Origin: Planococcus sp. MB-3u-03 | GTDB lineage: Bacteria; Bacillota; Bacilli; Bacillales_A; Planococcaceae | NCBI RefSeq assembly: GCF_002833405.1 | Contig: NZ_CP025135.1 | Coordinates: 1,717,501-1,781,500 of the forward strand | DNA: 64,000 nt | Direction of reading: 5' to 3' | Shown here: positions 1-10,104 of the stretch, in pieces | How positions within the stretch are numbered: the first letter of the stretch is position 1 | Layout of the letters: the number at the start of each line of letters is the position of its first letter | The notes under the pieces: model-generated | What the model was told of the DNA's origin: nothing | Database searches by the model: none | The model's input: the letters and a program-made list of their open reading frames with translations, nothing else | Program-made: the position numbers and the translations under genes

Positions 1-1854
1 GCTGTCCTCATGCGCATCGACAAGCCGGATGCGACAATCGATGAATTGATGACCGTCATCAAAGGCCCGGATTTCCCGACCGGCGGCATCATCCAAGGCG
101 TCGAAGGCATCAAAAAAGCCTATGAAACGGGACGCGGCAAAATCGTCGTCCGTTCGAAAGCGGCCATTGAACCGCTCAAGGGCGGCAAAGAACAGATCGT
201 CATTACGGAAATCCCGTTCGAGGTGAACAAAGCGAGCCTTATCAAGAAAATTGATGACCACCGCTTCGACCGCAAACTCGACGGCATTTCCGAAGTGCGC
301 GATGAATCCGACCGCACGGGTCTTCGCATCGTCATCGAATTGAAAAAAGAAGTGCAGGCAGCCGGCATCTTGAACTATTTGTACAAAAACACCGACCTGC
401 AAATCAGCTATAACTTCAATATGGTGGCAATCCATCACCGCCGCCCGACGATGATGACCTTGCCGACGATGCTCGATGCCTATATCGAACACCAAAAAGA
501 AGTCGTGACGAAACGCTCGGAATTCGACCTGCAAAAAGCGAGCGATCGCATGCACATCGTCGAAGGCTTGATCAAAGCGTTATCCATCCTCGATAAAGTG
601 ATCAAAACGATCCGTGCGTCCAAAGACAAACGCGATGCGAAAAACAATTTGATCGCGAAATTCGAGTTTTCGGAAGCGCAGGCAGAAGCGATTGTCTCCT
701 TGCAGCTTTATCGACTGACGAATACCGATATCACCGAGCTCGAAAAAGAAGAGGAAAGCTTGCGCAAATTGATTGCAGAGCTGACTGGCATCTTGACGAG
801 CGCGACAAAATTGAAAAACCTCATCAAAAAGGAATTGCAGGCAATTCGCAAGAAATTTGCCGAGCCGAGACGCTCCGAAATCGAGGAAAAGATCGAAGAA
901 TTGACCATTACGCGTGAAATCATGATTCCAAGCGAAGAAGTCATCGTCACCGTGACGAAAGAAGGCTACGTCAAACGGACGAGCACCCGCTCCCATGCGG
1001 CCTCGAACGGCAAGGATTTCGCCATGAAAGACAGCGATCATCTATTGTTCGAAGGCAATCTCAATACGCAGCATACCGTCTTGATCTTCACGACCGGTGG
1101 GAATTTCGTGTTCCAGCCCGTCAATGAACTGCCGGACATCAAATGGAAAGACCTCGGCCAGCATTTGTCGAGCATCGTCACATTGGATTCCAACGAATCG
1201 GTGCTCGCGGTATTCCCGTTCGAAGATTTTGAACAGGATGCGACCATTTTGACCGTCTCCAAATTCGGCCAAGTGAAGCGTTCGGCGCTGAAAGACTACC
1301 AGGTGCAGCGCTATTCACGCGCCATCAAGACGATGAACTTGAAAAAAGGCGACGACATGATCTTCGCAGGGCTCGTGACGAACGAAACCGAATTGTTCCT
1401 GGCCACGAAAATGGCGTACGGCGTTCGTTTCCCACTCGAAGAAGTGCCCGTAACAGGGCTGCGGACTGCCGGTGTTAAAGGCTTGAACTTGAAAGAAGGC
1501 GACGAAGCGGTGTCTGCGGTCATGATCGACGCGGAACAGCAGCCAGATCTTGTGCTCGCCACACAGCGCGGAGCCGCCAAAAAGATGAAACTAACGGAAT
1601 TCGAAAGCGGCAGCCGTGCCAAACGCGGCGTCATCATGCTGCGGGAATTGAAATCCAATCCCCACCGTGTGGTTGCTGTCATCGGCACGACAGGAAAAGA
1701 AGAGATTCTGCTCGAAACGGCCAAAGGCTTGCGCATCCCGATTGCGCCAGGCCGCCTGAAAGCGGTCGACCGTTATTCCAACGGGTCGTTTATCATAGAC
1801 GAAGCAACAGACGGCGCCGTCACGGCAGCTTACTTAGTGCCCGTTACTGAATAG
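1..1854 (+). CDS. parC: DNA topoisomerase IV subunit A (5' partial)
   Basis: Catalytic A subunit of topoisomerase IV, which with ParE decatenates daughter chromosomes. The frame is open from base 1, so the N-terminal part with the active-site tyrosine lies outside the window. Visible are the end of the breakage-reunion domain (PTGGIIQG near the start), the long coiled-coil region (about residues 150-300 of the visible part) and the C-terminal beta-pinwheel with repeats such as TQRGAAKKMKLTEF. The pinwheel resembles ParC/GrlA of Firmicutes more than GyrA, as no clear GyrA box is seen. A strong terminator follows directly, so this is the end of a transcript, probably parE-parC. Confidence 0.93.
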   Translation, partial: AVLMRIDKPDATIDELMTVIKGPDFPTGGIIQGVEGIKKAYETGRGKIVVRSKAAIEPLKGGKEQIVITEIPFEVNKASLIKKIDDHRFDRKLDGISEVRDESDRTGLRIVIELKKEVQAAGILNYLYKNTDLQISYNFNMVAIHHRRPTMMTLPTMLDAYIEHQKEVVTKRSEFDLQKASDRMHIVEGLIKALSILDKVIKTIRASKDKRDAKNNLIAKFEFSEAQAEAIVSLQLYRLTNTDITELEKEEESLRKLIAELTGILTSATKLKNLIKKELQAIRKKFAEPRRSEIEEKIEELTITREIMIPSEEVIVTVTKEGYVKRTSTRSHAASNGKDFAMKDSDHLLFEGNLNTQHTVLIFTTGGNFVFQPVNELPDIKWKDLGQHLSSIVTLDSNESVLAVFPFEDFEQDATILTVSKFGQVKRSALKDYQVQRYSRAIKTMNLKKGDDMIFAGLVTNETELFLATKMAYGVRFPLEEVPVTGLRTAGVKGLNLKEGDEAVSAVMIDAEQQPDLVLATQRGAAKKMKLTEFESGSRAKRGVIMLRELKSNPHRVVAVIGTTGKEEILLETAKGLRIPIAPGRLKAVDRYSNGSFIIDEATDGAVTAAYLVPVTE

Positions 1855-1858
1855 TTTG

Positions 1859-1896
1859 AAAAGACGTTGAATGAATAAATCATTCAACGTCTTTTT
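1859..1896 (+). terminator. Rho-independent terminator after parC
   Basis: Perfect 14-bp inverted repeat (AAGACGTTGAATGA and its complement) around a 5-nt loop, followed by a T tract. It begins 5 nt after the parC stop. Confidence 0.93.
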
Positions 1897-2014
1897 GTTA
1901 TATATTCATCTATTCATTGGGAAAATCGCCAGAATGATCACTGAATAGCGTATTGAATACATTCTTTTTGCCAGCATTCAAGCCAATATGAAGCATCAAA
2001 CAGGAGGCGTGTAT

Positions 2015-2578
2015 ATGACGATACTGGAAACCGAACGGCTGTGGTTGAAGCCTTATCAAGCGGACATGGCGGATAGCGTTTACGCCGTGGTTCAAAAACG
2101 CGAAATTGCCGATACGATGCTGATGATTCCGCATCCGTATCCGAGAAAACAACTCGAAAGGTGGCTCGACTATGTCCAGAAAAGCTTTGACATCGGCCAC
2201 GCCTTTGAATACGCGGTCTACACGAAAGGCCAGCCCGCCCGCTATATTGGCAATTGCGGATTGATCGCGGTGTCAAAAGCCCATCACTCCGGAGAAATCG
2301 GCTATTTCATCGATCCCGCCGAGTAGGGGCAGGGCTATGCGACAGAAGCGTGCCGAAAAGTGCTGGAACAGGCCTTCACCGAACACGGCCTGAACCGCGT
2401 GTTCGGCCGCTGCCTCGTGCGCAATCCTGCGTCCAGGCGGGTGCTCGAGAAGGCGGGCATGGCGTTTGAAGGCCGTTTTAAACAGGAGTTTTTCATGGAC
2501 GGCGCTAATGAAGATATTGATTATTTGGCATTGTTGAAACAGGATTACAGCACGACGCAACAAGACACGCCGTTTTGA
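2015..2578 (+). pseudogene. GNAT family N-acetyltransferase (RimJ/RimL type) with in-frame stop
   Basis: Acetyl-CoA dependent N-acetyltransferase of the RimJ/RimL-like group (starts MTILETERLWLKPY). The start is chosen from AGGAGG at 2002-2007, 7 nt upstream. The frame is interrupted by TAG at 2324-2326 and then continues without shift to 2578. Before the stop it reads SGEIGYFIDPAE and after it GQGYATEACRKVLEQAF, which is the acetyl-CoA loop where relatives have W-G-x-G-Y-x-T-E-A. One base change (TGG to TAG) therefore explains the break, and the restored protein would be 187 residues, normal for the family. It may be a real nonsense mutation or a base-call error. The substrate is unknown. 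Confidence 0.85.
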
Positions 2579-2703
2579 ATACCTGCCGCTCCTTTTGAAT
2601 TCATCAGTAGCTGATGGGAAATTGATTCCCTTGTAGTGAATGTAATTGTGCTATAACACACAAACTATATTATTTGATTTTTCCTTCAATTCCGAAACTT
2701 CCG

Positions 2704-2732
2704 TTGACAGCCCGTGTTTGCCTTTCTATACT
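2704..2732 (+). promoter_or_regulatory. Sigma-A type promoter of the acyl-CoA ligase gene
   Basis: TTGACA at 2704-2709, a 17-nt spacer, then TATACT at 2727-2732; close to the vegetative consensus and 47 nt upstream of the gene start. Confidence 0.8.
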
Positions 2733-2778
2733 TGATATATAACAGTTGGACACAAGAGACACGAGAGGGGTTTTCGAA

Positions 2779-4374
2779 ATGATCGTACCATTGACACCGC
2801 TGGACTGGAAACGACGCGCGGTCAAGTATTACCCGGAGAAAGTAGCCGTGATCGACGGAGACAAGCGTTTCACGTACAAGGAGTTTGCCCGCCGCTCCGA
2901 CCAGTTGGGAATTGCCCTACATAATGCAGGCGTCAAGGAAAAAGACCATGTCGCCGTGATGTTGCCGAATACCCATTACATGCTCGAAGCGTTCTATGGC
3001 ATCCCGCCGCTCGGGGCGGTCATCGTGCCGCTCAATTACCGGCTATCGGCCAAAGACTTGGGTTATATCATCAAGCACAGCGACGCGAAAATGCTGATCG
3101 TCGATGCGGAATACGCCAAGTTCATCGAAGAAATCCAAGGCGACTTGCCGATCGAGAACTACATCATCGTGCCGGCTGAAGGGCATGAGACAAGCCTTAC
3201 GGGCATTGGCTACGAGGAATTTATCGGAGCGGTCACTGACGACGAGCAATTGCCAATCGTCGAACTCGACGAGAACCAGATGCTGTCGCTCAATTACACG
3301 AGCGGCACGACCTCGAATCCGAAAGGCGTCATGCAGACGCACCGGACGAATTATTTGAACGGCGCGAACTTCCTGCATCATTTGGAGATTAAGTTCGACG
3401 ATGTTTATTTGCATACCTTGCCGATGTTCCACACGAACGGATGGGGCGGTGTCTGGGCGATCACCGCAGCTGGGGCAACGCATGTGTGCTTGCGCAAAGT
3501 CGACCCGCCGCTCATCCTTGATCTGTTTGAGAGCCACGGCATCACCTCACTGTGCGGCGCGCCGACAGTCGTCAATATGCTGGTCAATGAACCGAAGGCA
3601 AAAACCATTGAATTGAAGACCAAAATCCGTATGGGCACGGCCGGTGCGCCGCCTGCTGCGGCACTCATCGCCAAGGCCCAACAAACGCTCGGCCTCAACA
3701 TGATGCACGTTTACGGGCTGACCGAGACTTCGCCATTCATTTTGTATTGCGAATGGAAAAACGAATTCGATGCGCTGGATGCTGACCAGCAAGCGAGCAT
3801 CAAGGCGCGCCAAGGCATTGAACTGGCCTTTAACGGCGAAACGAAAGTCGTCAATCAGGGAGACGGAAAAGAAGTCGCCTGGAACGGCAAGGAGCTCGGG
3901 GAAATCATCACCCGCGGCAATGTCGTCATGGCGGGCTATTACAAAGATCCTGAGAAAACCGCGGAAGCGATCCGCGATGGCTGGTTCTATACCGGCGACC
4001 TCGCTGTGACGCATCCGGACGGATTTATCGAAATCCAGGACCGCATCAAAAGACATGATCATCTCGGGCGGTGAAAACATCTCCTCCACTGAAATCGAAG
4101 GCGTGCTCTATAAGCATCCGGCGATCGCAGAAGTGGCGGTCATTGCCGTACCGGATGAGAAATGGGGAGAAGTGCCAAAAGCGATCATTGTGCTGCACAA
4201 GGGAGCGGAAGTGACCGAGCAGGAAATTTCGACTATACACGCGACAACATGTCGCGCTTCAAAGTGCCGAAATCGGTCGACTTCGTGGAATCCTTGCCGA
4301 AGACCGCAACCGGCAAGCTGCAGAAGTTCCAATTGCGTGAAATGTATTGGGGCGGCGGCAAGAAAGTCAATTAG
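2779..4374 (+). pseudogene. Acyl-CoA ligase (AMP-forming; FadD-like), two compensating frameshifts
   Basis: ATP-dependent ligase of the ANL superfamily activating a carboxylic acid, probably a fatty acid, to its CoA thioester via an acyl-AMP. Start ATG 2779 follows GAGAGGGG. Motifs: P-loop YTSGTTSNPKGVMQTHR, HVYGLTETSP, GWFYTGDL and the C-terminal lysine motif KTATGKLQKFQ. The frame breaks near 4048, where AAAA stands for AAA (expected DRIKDMIISGGENI), and returns near 4229, where a T-run has lost a base (expected EQEIFDYTRDNMSRFKVPK). With both corrected the protein is 531 residues, the normal length. The two opposite single-base errors in homopolymers point to sequencing error rather than decay. 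The exact acyl substrate cannot be told. Confidence 0.87.
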
Positions 4375-4378
4375 GGAT

Positions 4379-4962
4379 TCAAAAGCGAGAACTCCTCAAC
4401 GGGGGCTCTCGCTTTTTAATGGGGCGCATTCTTTTCCGGCTGCGTTTGCGAATCATCGCAATTAACAACAAGATGACCAAGCACATGCCGAGTACGCTAT
4501 ACAAGACGGAGCGCGGCAGCCACAAAACCAGCCCAAAAGCGACCGCGATTTCAATGGCCATCGCCGGCAGTTTCCCGATCGAACTGGCCCAAAAGAACGC
4601 CAGCGCGGAAATGCGGGTCAAGGCAGCGCCTGCCGTGACGGCGCCTGATGGGACAAACGGCAAGATGCGCAGCGATAACACCGCCCACCATACGCTTGCA
4701 GGGGGTTGATTGCGGAAAACCGGAACCACGAACTCTGTTGCCACGCAACTGGGATATGTTTCGTCCCGTAGCGGTACAGCCAAAATCCAAACAGCGCGCC
4801 GATGATTTCCCCGCTGATGGACAATGCGCTGCCGCCGATTAATCCGAAGCGGTCGAGGTTGACCGGGGTGATGAGAATGCTCGGGATGAACCCAAGCGTG
4901 CCGATGGCGATATTACCGATCAACAACAAGACGAATTCCAAAAAGCGGAGAAGCCAATCCAT
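4379..4962 (-). pseudogene. TVP38/TMEM64 (VTT domain) family membrane protein, frameshifted
   Basis: Integral membrane protein of the DedA/VTT group with about six hydrophobic segments. The N-terminal part has LGFIPSILITP and GEIIGALFGFWLYRYGTKHI; the C-terminal part has LRILPFVPSGAVTAGAAL and FFWASSIGKLPAM, the hallmarks of the VTT fold. The two parts lie in different frames that meet at a CCCCC run near 4710; one added C gives a continuous 194-residue protein through AINPPASVWWAV. A basic tail (RKRSRKRMRPIKKR) ends it. It is 37 bp downstream of the AraC-type gene on the same strand and is probably cotranscribed. Relatives are thought to act in lipid scrambling or transport; the role here is unknown. 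Confidence 0.8.
4380..4417. terminator. Bidirectional terminator between acyl-CoA ligase and VTT gene
   Basis: AAAAGCGAGA pairs with TCTCGCTTTT around a GC-containing inner stem; T tracts lie on both sides, serving the two convergent genes. It overlaps the last codons of the minus-strand gene. Confidence 0.85.
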
Positions 4963-4999
4963 TAGCGCGTCACCTCATTTACGGGCAAGAAAGAGGGTC

Positions 5000-5785
5000 T
5001 CATCGTTTGGCCTCGAGGTTTTGCTGCTGCTCGCGAAATCGTTTCGGCGTGCTGCCGCTATGGCGTGTAAAAGCAGCGTGAAACTGCGTCGCGCTCTTAT
5101 AGCCGCAGAGCCCGGCAATGTCCGAAACCGATTGCTCTGAAGCCAGGAGCAGCTGCATGGCGCGCTCCATGCGGCAGCTGATGACAAATTGCAGCGGTGT
5201 CTGGCCGACCGACTCCTTGAAATGGCGGCTGAAATGGAATTTGCTGAGTCCGGAAGCGGCAGCGATGGATTCAAGTGAAAAGGGTAAATGGCAGGTTTCT
5301 TCCATTTGGTGCAAGGTGCGTGCCGTTTTGGAAGAAGCCACCGTTTGAACCGGGGCGCTTGGTGGTTTGGCTGCAGCATACAACCAGTTCAGCAAAAGCT
5401 GCACTGGTCTTGACGAGGCAGGGCACACTTGTTGCAGTTCACGGCCCAGTTCGTCCAAGACGGATGTGAGAAAAGCAGGGTGAGTAGGATAAGTGAAACA
5501 GATCGTGTCATTTACTGACTCAAGGGGATGCGTAACTAGCAGTCTTTGATAGCGCTGTTCACCATTAGAAGAAAAAGACAGTGCATGCCATTGGCCAGGA
5601 GGAATCAGCGCGAGTGCTCCTGTCCCGAGGGTTAGGCATTGAGCGTTTGCGGTGAGTTCGAGTTCACCTGACTCCACCCATAGCCATTCTGCCAGTTGCT
5701 GGTGGCGGTGGAGCGGGATATGCACGGACTGTCCGGTCGCGACGGTCTTCGATTCAATAGCATGCAATTCAAAATCACGGGTCAT
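5000..5785 (-). CDS. AraC family transcriptional regulator with cupin sensor domain
   Basis: DNA-binding regulator of 261 residues. The N-terminal third is a cupin-like ligand domain (HIPLHRHQQLAEWLWVESGE, then LIPPGQWH); the C-terminal ~95 residues hold the two AraC helix-turn-helix motifs (IAAASGLSKFHFSRHFKE and DIAGLCGYKSATQFHAAF, then GSTPKRFR). The ligand is unknown. The only linked gene is the downstream VTT membrane protein, which it may control. Intact and of normal family length. Confidence 0.9.
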   Translation of the reverse strand: MTRDFELHAIESKTVATGQSVHIPLHRHQQLAEWLWVESGELELTANAQCLTLGTGALALIPPGQWHALSFSSNGEQRYQRLLVTHPLESVNDTICFTYPTHPAFLTSVLDELGRELQQVCPASSRPVQLLLNWLYAAAKPPSAPVQTVASSKTARTLHQMEETCHLPFSLESIAAASGLSKFHFSRHFKESVGQTPLQFVISCRMERAMQLLLASEQSVSDIAGLCGYKSATQFHAAFTRHSGSTPKRFREQQQNLEAKR

Positions 5786-5984
5786 GTTCAGCCAACTTTC
5801 AGGGAAAGAATATGTTTATTATAGCAAGAAACAAGAAAAAGAACGGAAAATTTTCGGGGGAAATACCAAAATCCGCTGCATGAACCGCAAGAATTGGTAA
5901 TCCGGGCGAATTTCATTTAACAGACTGGCCCATTTTCTAAAAAAAAAAGCGAGTCATATTGCGTCCCGTTTCGCTGCATGCCCA

Positions 5985-6024
5985 TAAAAAAAGAGGCTTC
6001 CGATGAGCGGAAACCTCTTTTAAA
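5985..6024 (-). terminator. Terminator of the YeeE/YedE gene
   Basis: Hairpin with arms AAAAGAGG-TTCCG and CGGAA-CCTCTTTT (one mismatch), with a T tract on the minus-strand side, just beyond the stop at 6041. Confidence 0.8.
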
Positions 6025-6040
6025 AACGGATCGTGAATGT

Positions 6041-7300
6041 TCAGCAAACCGAATCGTTGGATTTCGGGACAGACAGGCCAAACAAAGGCCGCAAGTAAAG
6101 TGCGAAGAACGTACCGGCGAGTGCGAGAATGCCCCAGATATAGCCGTGCAGGCTAAACGAGGCGATGCCGCCGAAATACGCGCCGATGTTGCAGCCGAAC
6201 GCGAGACGCGCTCCGTAGCCCATCAACAAGCCGCCGACAACGGATGCCCAGAAATTGCCCATCGTGATTTTGGTGAACTTGAACAAGCCGCCAGCCGCTG
6301 ATGCGAGAAAGGCGCCGAGGATGACCCCGAAGTTCAACACGGTCGTGGAGTCTGCGAAAATGGATGATTCAAGCATTGCTGCGTTCGCCCCTTGCCAGTA
6401 GCCCCAGCTTGCAACGTCTACACCGAAGAATTCAGCAATTTTCGAGCCCCATAATGCGAACGCCGACGTGATGCCCCAAGGCGTTCCACGCGTCATCAAT
6501 GTCAATGCGTTCAATACAGCGAGTGCGATCGCTGCAGCGAACAACGGCCATGAACCGCGGAAAATGCGTTTCCATCCCGTAGTGGTCGGAAGCGGCGCCA
6601 TTTTCGGTGCGCGTTTCTTTTTCTCGATGATCAAGGTAATCCAAGCGATGAGCCCAAACAATGCGATCGAGACGAGCCACGCACCGCCGTAGCCAAGACC
6701 GGTCGAGGTGGCCAGTGACACCGGTTCAAAAGCCGGTAAATCTTCTGTCCAAAACGGCAGATGATACGCGCCGATCGTCGTTCCGATAATAAAGAACAAG
6801 AGCGTGATGAACATGACCGAACGTCCGCCGCCGATCGCATACAGCGTACCGGAAGCACAGCCGCCGCCGAGTTGCATGCCGATGCCAAAAATGAACGCAC
6901 CGACCACTAAGCTCACGCCGACCGGGGAAACGTAACCTGATACCCCGGTTCCGAAGAACGAATAACCATACGCCAGTATCGGCGCGAACAAGGTTACGGC
7001 AACCGCTAGCATGAGCATATGCGAGCGCATCGCCTGGCCATTGCCGACCGACACGAAGCGGCGGAACGCCGAGGTAAAGCCGAACCGTGCATGGAATAAG
7101 GTATAACCGAGCAACAGCCCGATGCCAAGCAGCACGGTTTGTGCGATATGCTGCGTGGCGAGTAAATACACCGTCAATAACGCCGCTACCGCGATGCCCC
7201 CGGCAATCAAGGATTTCTGCGGTGCGTTCAAGGCGGTGGTGTCCCGGTAGACGGGATCGTTTACTTCATTGACGGGTTGGACCCGTGTGCTAGTTGTCAT
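6041..7300 (-). CDS. YeeE/YedE family sulfur-compound (thiosulfate) transporter
   Basis: Polytopic membrane protein of 419 residues with about ten hydrophobic segments in two repeated halves. Each half carries the family signature: GGGCASGTLYAIGGG around residue 150 and GYGARLAFGCNIGAYFGG near residue 370. The conserved cysteines in these motifs pass thiosulfate across the membrane in characterised YeeE proteins. Start ATG 7300 is preferred over one nine bases upstream because AAAAGGA sits 8 nt in front of it. It stands alone with its own terminator; no TusA-like partner is next to it. Confidence 0.9.
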   Translation of the reverse strand: MTTSTRVQPVNEVNDPVYRDTTALNAPQKSLIAGGIAVAALLTVYLLATQHIAQTVLLGIGLLLGYTLFHARFGFTSAFRRFVSVGNGQAMRSHMLMLAVAVTLFAPILAYGYSFFGTGVSGYVSPVGVSLVVGAFIFGIGMQLGGGCASGTLYAIGGGRSVMFITLLFFIIGTTIGAYHLPFWTEDLPAFEPVSLATSTGLGYGGAWLVSIALFGLIAWITLIIEKKKRAPKMAPLPTTTGWKRIFRGSWPLFAAAIALAVLNALTLMTRGTPWGITSAFALWGSKIAEFFGVDVASWGYWQGANAAMLESSIFADSTTVLNFGVILGAFLASAAGGLFKFTKITMGNFWASVVGGLLMGYGARLAFGCNIGAYFGGIASFSLHGYIWGILALAGTFFALYLRPLFGLSVPKSNDSVC

Positions 7301-7557
7301 GTAAAACATCCTTTTCTGAGTGATATAGTAGGGAATAAAACATTATATTAAAGGAGCGTTTCGGGAAAGTCAACGGAGCGGCTTGCATCTAGCAGGGAAT
7401 TGAGAAGGTTTGTAGAAGAAGGGCCGGGGAATAGAAGGATAATACGTCTGCGGACTGCTGCTAGTTGGTTCTGGAGAAAAATGTGAAGACACTCAATAGA
7501 TAGTATTCAATGGTCCGGTAGATGGTGGTTTTAGGAACGAAAGCGAGGTGAAGTACC

Positions 7558-7953
7558 ATGGACAATCGATTATGAATCAATTTGCCGGTGAAGGATTTGC
7601 AGGCAGCTCAAGCCTTTTATGAGCAAGCCGGTTTTTTGCTCCCCAAAGCGGATGCCAGCAATGCCCAGCAGGCGGCATTTTATTTAGAGGGCCAGCACCT
7701 CTACGTGATGCTGTTTCCTGAAGAAAGCTTTGAAGCTTTTACGCAGCAAGCGATCGCGGATACATCGATCGGCTCAGAGGTCTTGTTTTCGTTATCCGCA
7801 AAAACCCGCGAAGAAGTCGATAACTTCATGTTCCGCATCGAACAGGCAGGCGGCACCGTCTTTGCGCCTCCGGGTGAACGAAACGGCATGTACGGAGCGG
7901 GGTTTTCAGATGTGGATGGGCATCGCTGGAACTTTTTGGTGATGGATGTTTAA
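7558..7953 (+). pseudogene. VOC (glyoxalase/bleomycin resistance) family protein, early in-frame stop
   Basis: Small metal-dependent fold protein of the vicinal oxygen chelate superfamily: INLPVKDLQAAQAFYEQAGF at the start, GAGFSDVDGHRWNFLVMDV at the end. The likely start is ATG 7558, preceded by GAGGTGA, but codon six is TGA (7573-7575): MDNRL-stop-INLPVKDL. TGG for TGA would give an intact 131-residue protein. A TTG at 7582 is the only later start nearby and has no ribosome binding site. This is the second Trp-to-stop change in the window. The substrate is unknown. Confidence 0.78.
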
Positions 7954-7974
7954 TCCGTTTTCTTAATATAATGT

Positions 7975-8016
7975 AAAACCGGAAGCGCACATCAGGAGGC
8001 GCTTCCGGTTTTTTTC
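7975..8016 (+). terminator. Terminator after the VOC gene
   Basis: AAAACCGGAAGCGC and its exact complement around a 10-nt loop, followed by seven T. Confidence 0.92.
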
Positions 8017-8166
8017 TGTGGCATGGACTTTCGCCTGGAATGAATAATGGCAGATTTCAACGATAGGGAGGCACATGGAGCGGAATTGCGGTACGATAGA
8101 TGAATAGATCAAAGGTTTTGACTATTTCTGGATGAATCTTTTCATGCAGCTAGGAGCGGGTGTACT

Positions 8167-9052
8167 GTGAACAATAAATTCCTTTTCGCGTTTCTCGTCA
8201 TCATCACCACCAGTTTGATGGGGTCTTCGTTCGCGGTCGGCAAAATCGGCCTCGAACACGTCTCGCCGCTGCTGTTGGTCGGGATCCGTTTCACGATTGC
8301 AGGCATCTTGATGGCCATATTCGTCAAACTGTTCAAGCGCAAGCATCCACTGCAGCGTTCCGAATGGCTGCATATCCTCATCATCGGCTTTTTCCAGACC
8401 GCTGGTGTCATGGGCTGCATTTTTCTGAGCCTGCGGACGATCACGGCCGGGGAATCCGCCATTTTGACATTCACCAATCCTTTATTGGTGGTGATTTTCG
8501 GCACTGTCGCACTCGGCATCCGCTACCGCATCATTCAATGGGGAGGGGTGCTGCTCGGGTTTTTCGGCGTCTTCATTACGATGGGCAGCCAAGTGAACTT
8601 GGAAGTCGGCACGTTATTCGGTTTCGGCAGTGCCGTGTCCTGGGCAATCGGCACCTTATTGATTAAGCATTGGGGCATTCAGCTTGATACATGGGTGCTG
8701 ACGGCGTATCAAATGCTGTTTGGCGGCTTGATTTTGCTGATGGCAAGCAGCTTATTGGAAACCCAGCGACTGGCCATCAATACAGAATCGCTCTTCATCA
8801 TTTTCTGGCTGGCGATTCCGGCGTCGATCATCCAGTTTGCGATTTGGTTTTCCTGCTGCAAAACGGCAATCCCGGGAAAGTGAGTGCCTTTTATTCCTGG
8901 CGCCATTTTTGGTGTCATCTCAGGATGGCTCGTTTTAGGGAGCAAGTCGGGGTGTCGCTGATTATTGGGGCGCGTTGATCTTTACAGGCATTTTCTTGGT
9001 GAATTGGCCCGAAAAGCGGCAGGAAGCGGCAATTCCTGGAAAAGCCATATGA
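8167..9052 (+). pseudogene. EamA/DMT family transporter, 3' end with several frameshifts
   Basis: Ten-helix drug/metabolite exporter made of two EamA repeats (SLMGSSFAVGKIGLEHVSPL in the first; GFGSAVSWAIGTLLIKHWGI in the second). GTG 8167 follows AGGAG. The frame is intact to about 8855; then five homopolymer runs each need one more base (T-runs near 8857, 8891 and 8910, G-runs near 8940 and 8970) to read FFLLQNGNPGKVSAF, GVISGWLVLGEQVGVSL and GALIFTGIFLVNWPEKR to a stop at 9050-9052. The length plus five is a multiple of three and gives 296 residues, normal for the family. The substrate is unknown. Confidence 0.83.
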
Positions 9053-9600
<548 letters not shown>

Positions 9601-9969
9601 TCATTTCAAATGGTCGTTTAAGATTCCTTCTTCCAGCACATCGAATTTATCACCGTGCACTTTCTCGATATGCATTTCACCCCACTGGCACAACGAATCC
9701 AAAATACCTTGCAAGCTCCAGCCGTATTCACTTAGTTCGTATTCGACTTTTGGCGGCACTTGGTTGTAGACGATTCGGTTAATGACGCCATCAGCTTCTA
9801 ATTCACGCAATTGCTGTGTCATCATCTTTTGCGTGATGTTCGGCATCAGGCGCTTCAATTCACTCGTCCGTTTCGTGCCGTGCGTCAAATGACAGAGAAT
9901 CACCGTTTTCCATTTGCCGCCGATTACTTCCAACGTGGCTTCCACTGAAATATTGTATTTTTTCACCAT
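9601..9969 (-). CDS. HxlR family winged-helix transcriptional regulator
   Basis: Repressor-type regulator of 122 residues: ATLEVIGGKWKTVILCHL, RTSELKRLMPNITQKMMTQQLRELE (recognition helix), then the wing VPPKVEYELSEYG. Cysteines are present at residue 26 and in LDSLCQWGEM; in the relatives YodB, HypR and CatR cysteines sense quinones or thiol stress, so redox sensing is possible but not shown. It is divergent from an MFS exporter, with GTAC palindromes between them, suggesting it represses that exporter. Confidence 0.9.
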   Translation of the reverse strand: MVKKYNISVEATLEVIGGKWKTVILCHLTHGTKRTSELKRLMPNITQKMMTQQLRELEADGVINRIVYNQVPPKVEYELSEYGWSLQGILDSLCQWGEMHIEKVHGDKFDVLEEGILNDHLK

Positions 9970-9990
9970 GTTTTATCCCTCCAATAGGCA

Positions 9991-10026
9991 CTAAAAAGTA
10001 CCTACAGCACTTTAAAGTACGTACTT
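9991..10026. promoter_or_regulatory. Candidate HxlR operator region
   Basis: The divergent intergenic region contains three GTAC cores, including the perfect 12-bp palindrome AAGTACGTACTT at 10015-10026 and an AAAAGTACC half-site about 20 bp upstream. HxlR proteins bind such dyads; the assignment is by position and symmetry only. Confidence 0.5.
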
Positions 10027-10104
10027 CCTTTTAAAATCCTCGTCATCCATACTAGCATGTATCGAACGAAATCGATCGATAAAAACGTTTTTGGAGGAGA
10101 AAAA

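Noticed and set aside
580-1041. Open frame antisense to parC
   Set aside because: It is a codon-bias shadow of the ParC coiled coil without its own signals.
2015-2578. Recoding of TAG as pyrrolysine or readthrough in the GNAT gene
   Set aside because: No recoding element or pyrrolysine genes are visible, and the position is a conserved Trp, so a simple base change is likelier.
3547-4089. Long open frame opposite the acyl-CoA ligase
   Set aside because: It is antisense to a strongly conserved protein and shows no motif or ribosome binding site.
7558-7953. TGA in the VOC gene as selenocysteine
   Set aside because: The position is not catalytic, no SECIS-like hairpin follows, and relatives would have an ordinary residue there.
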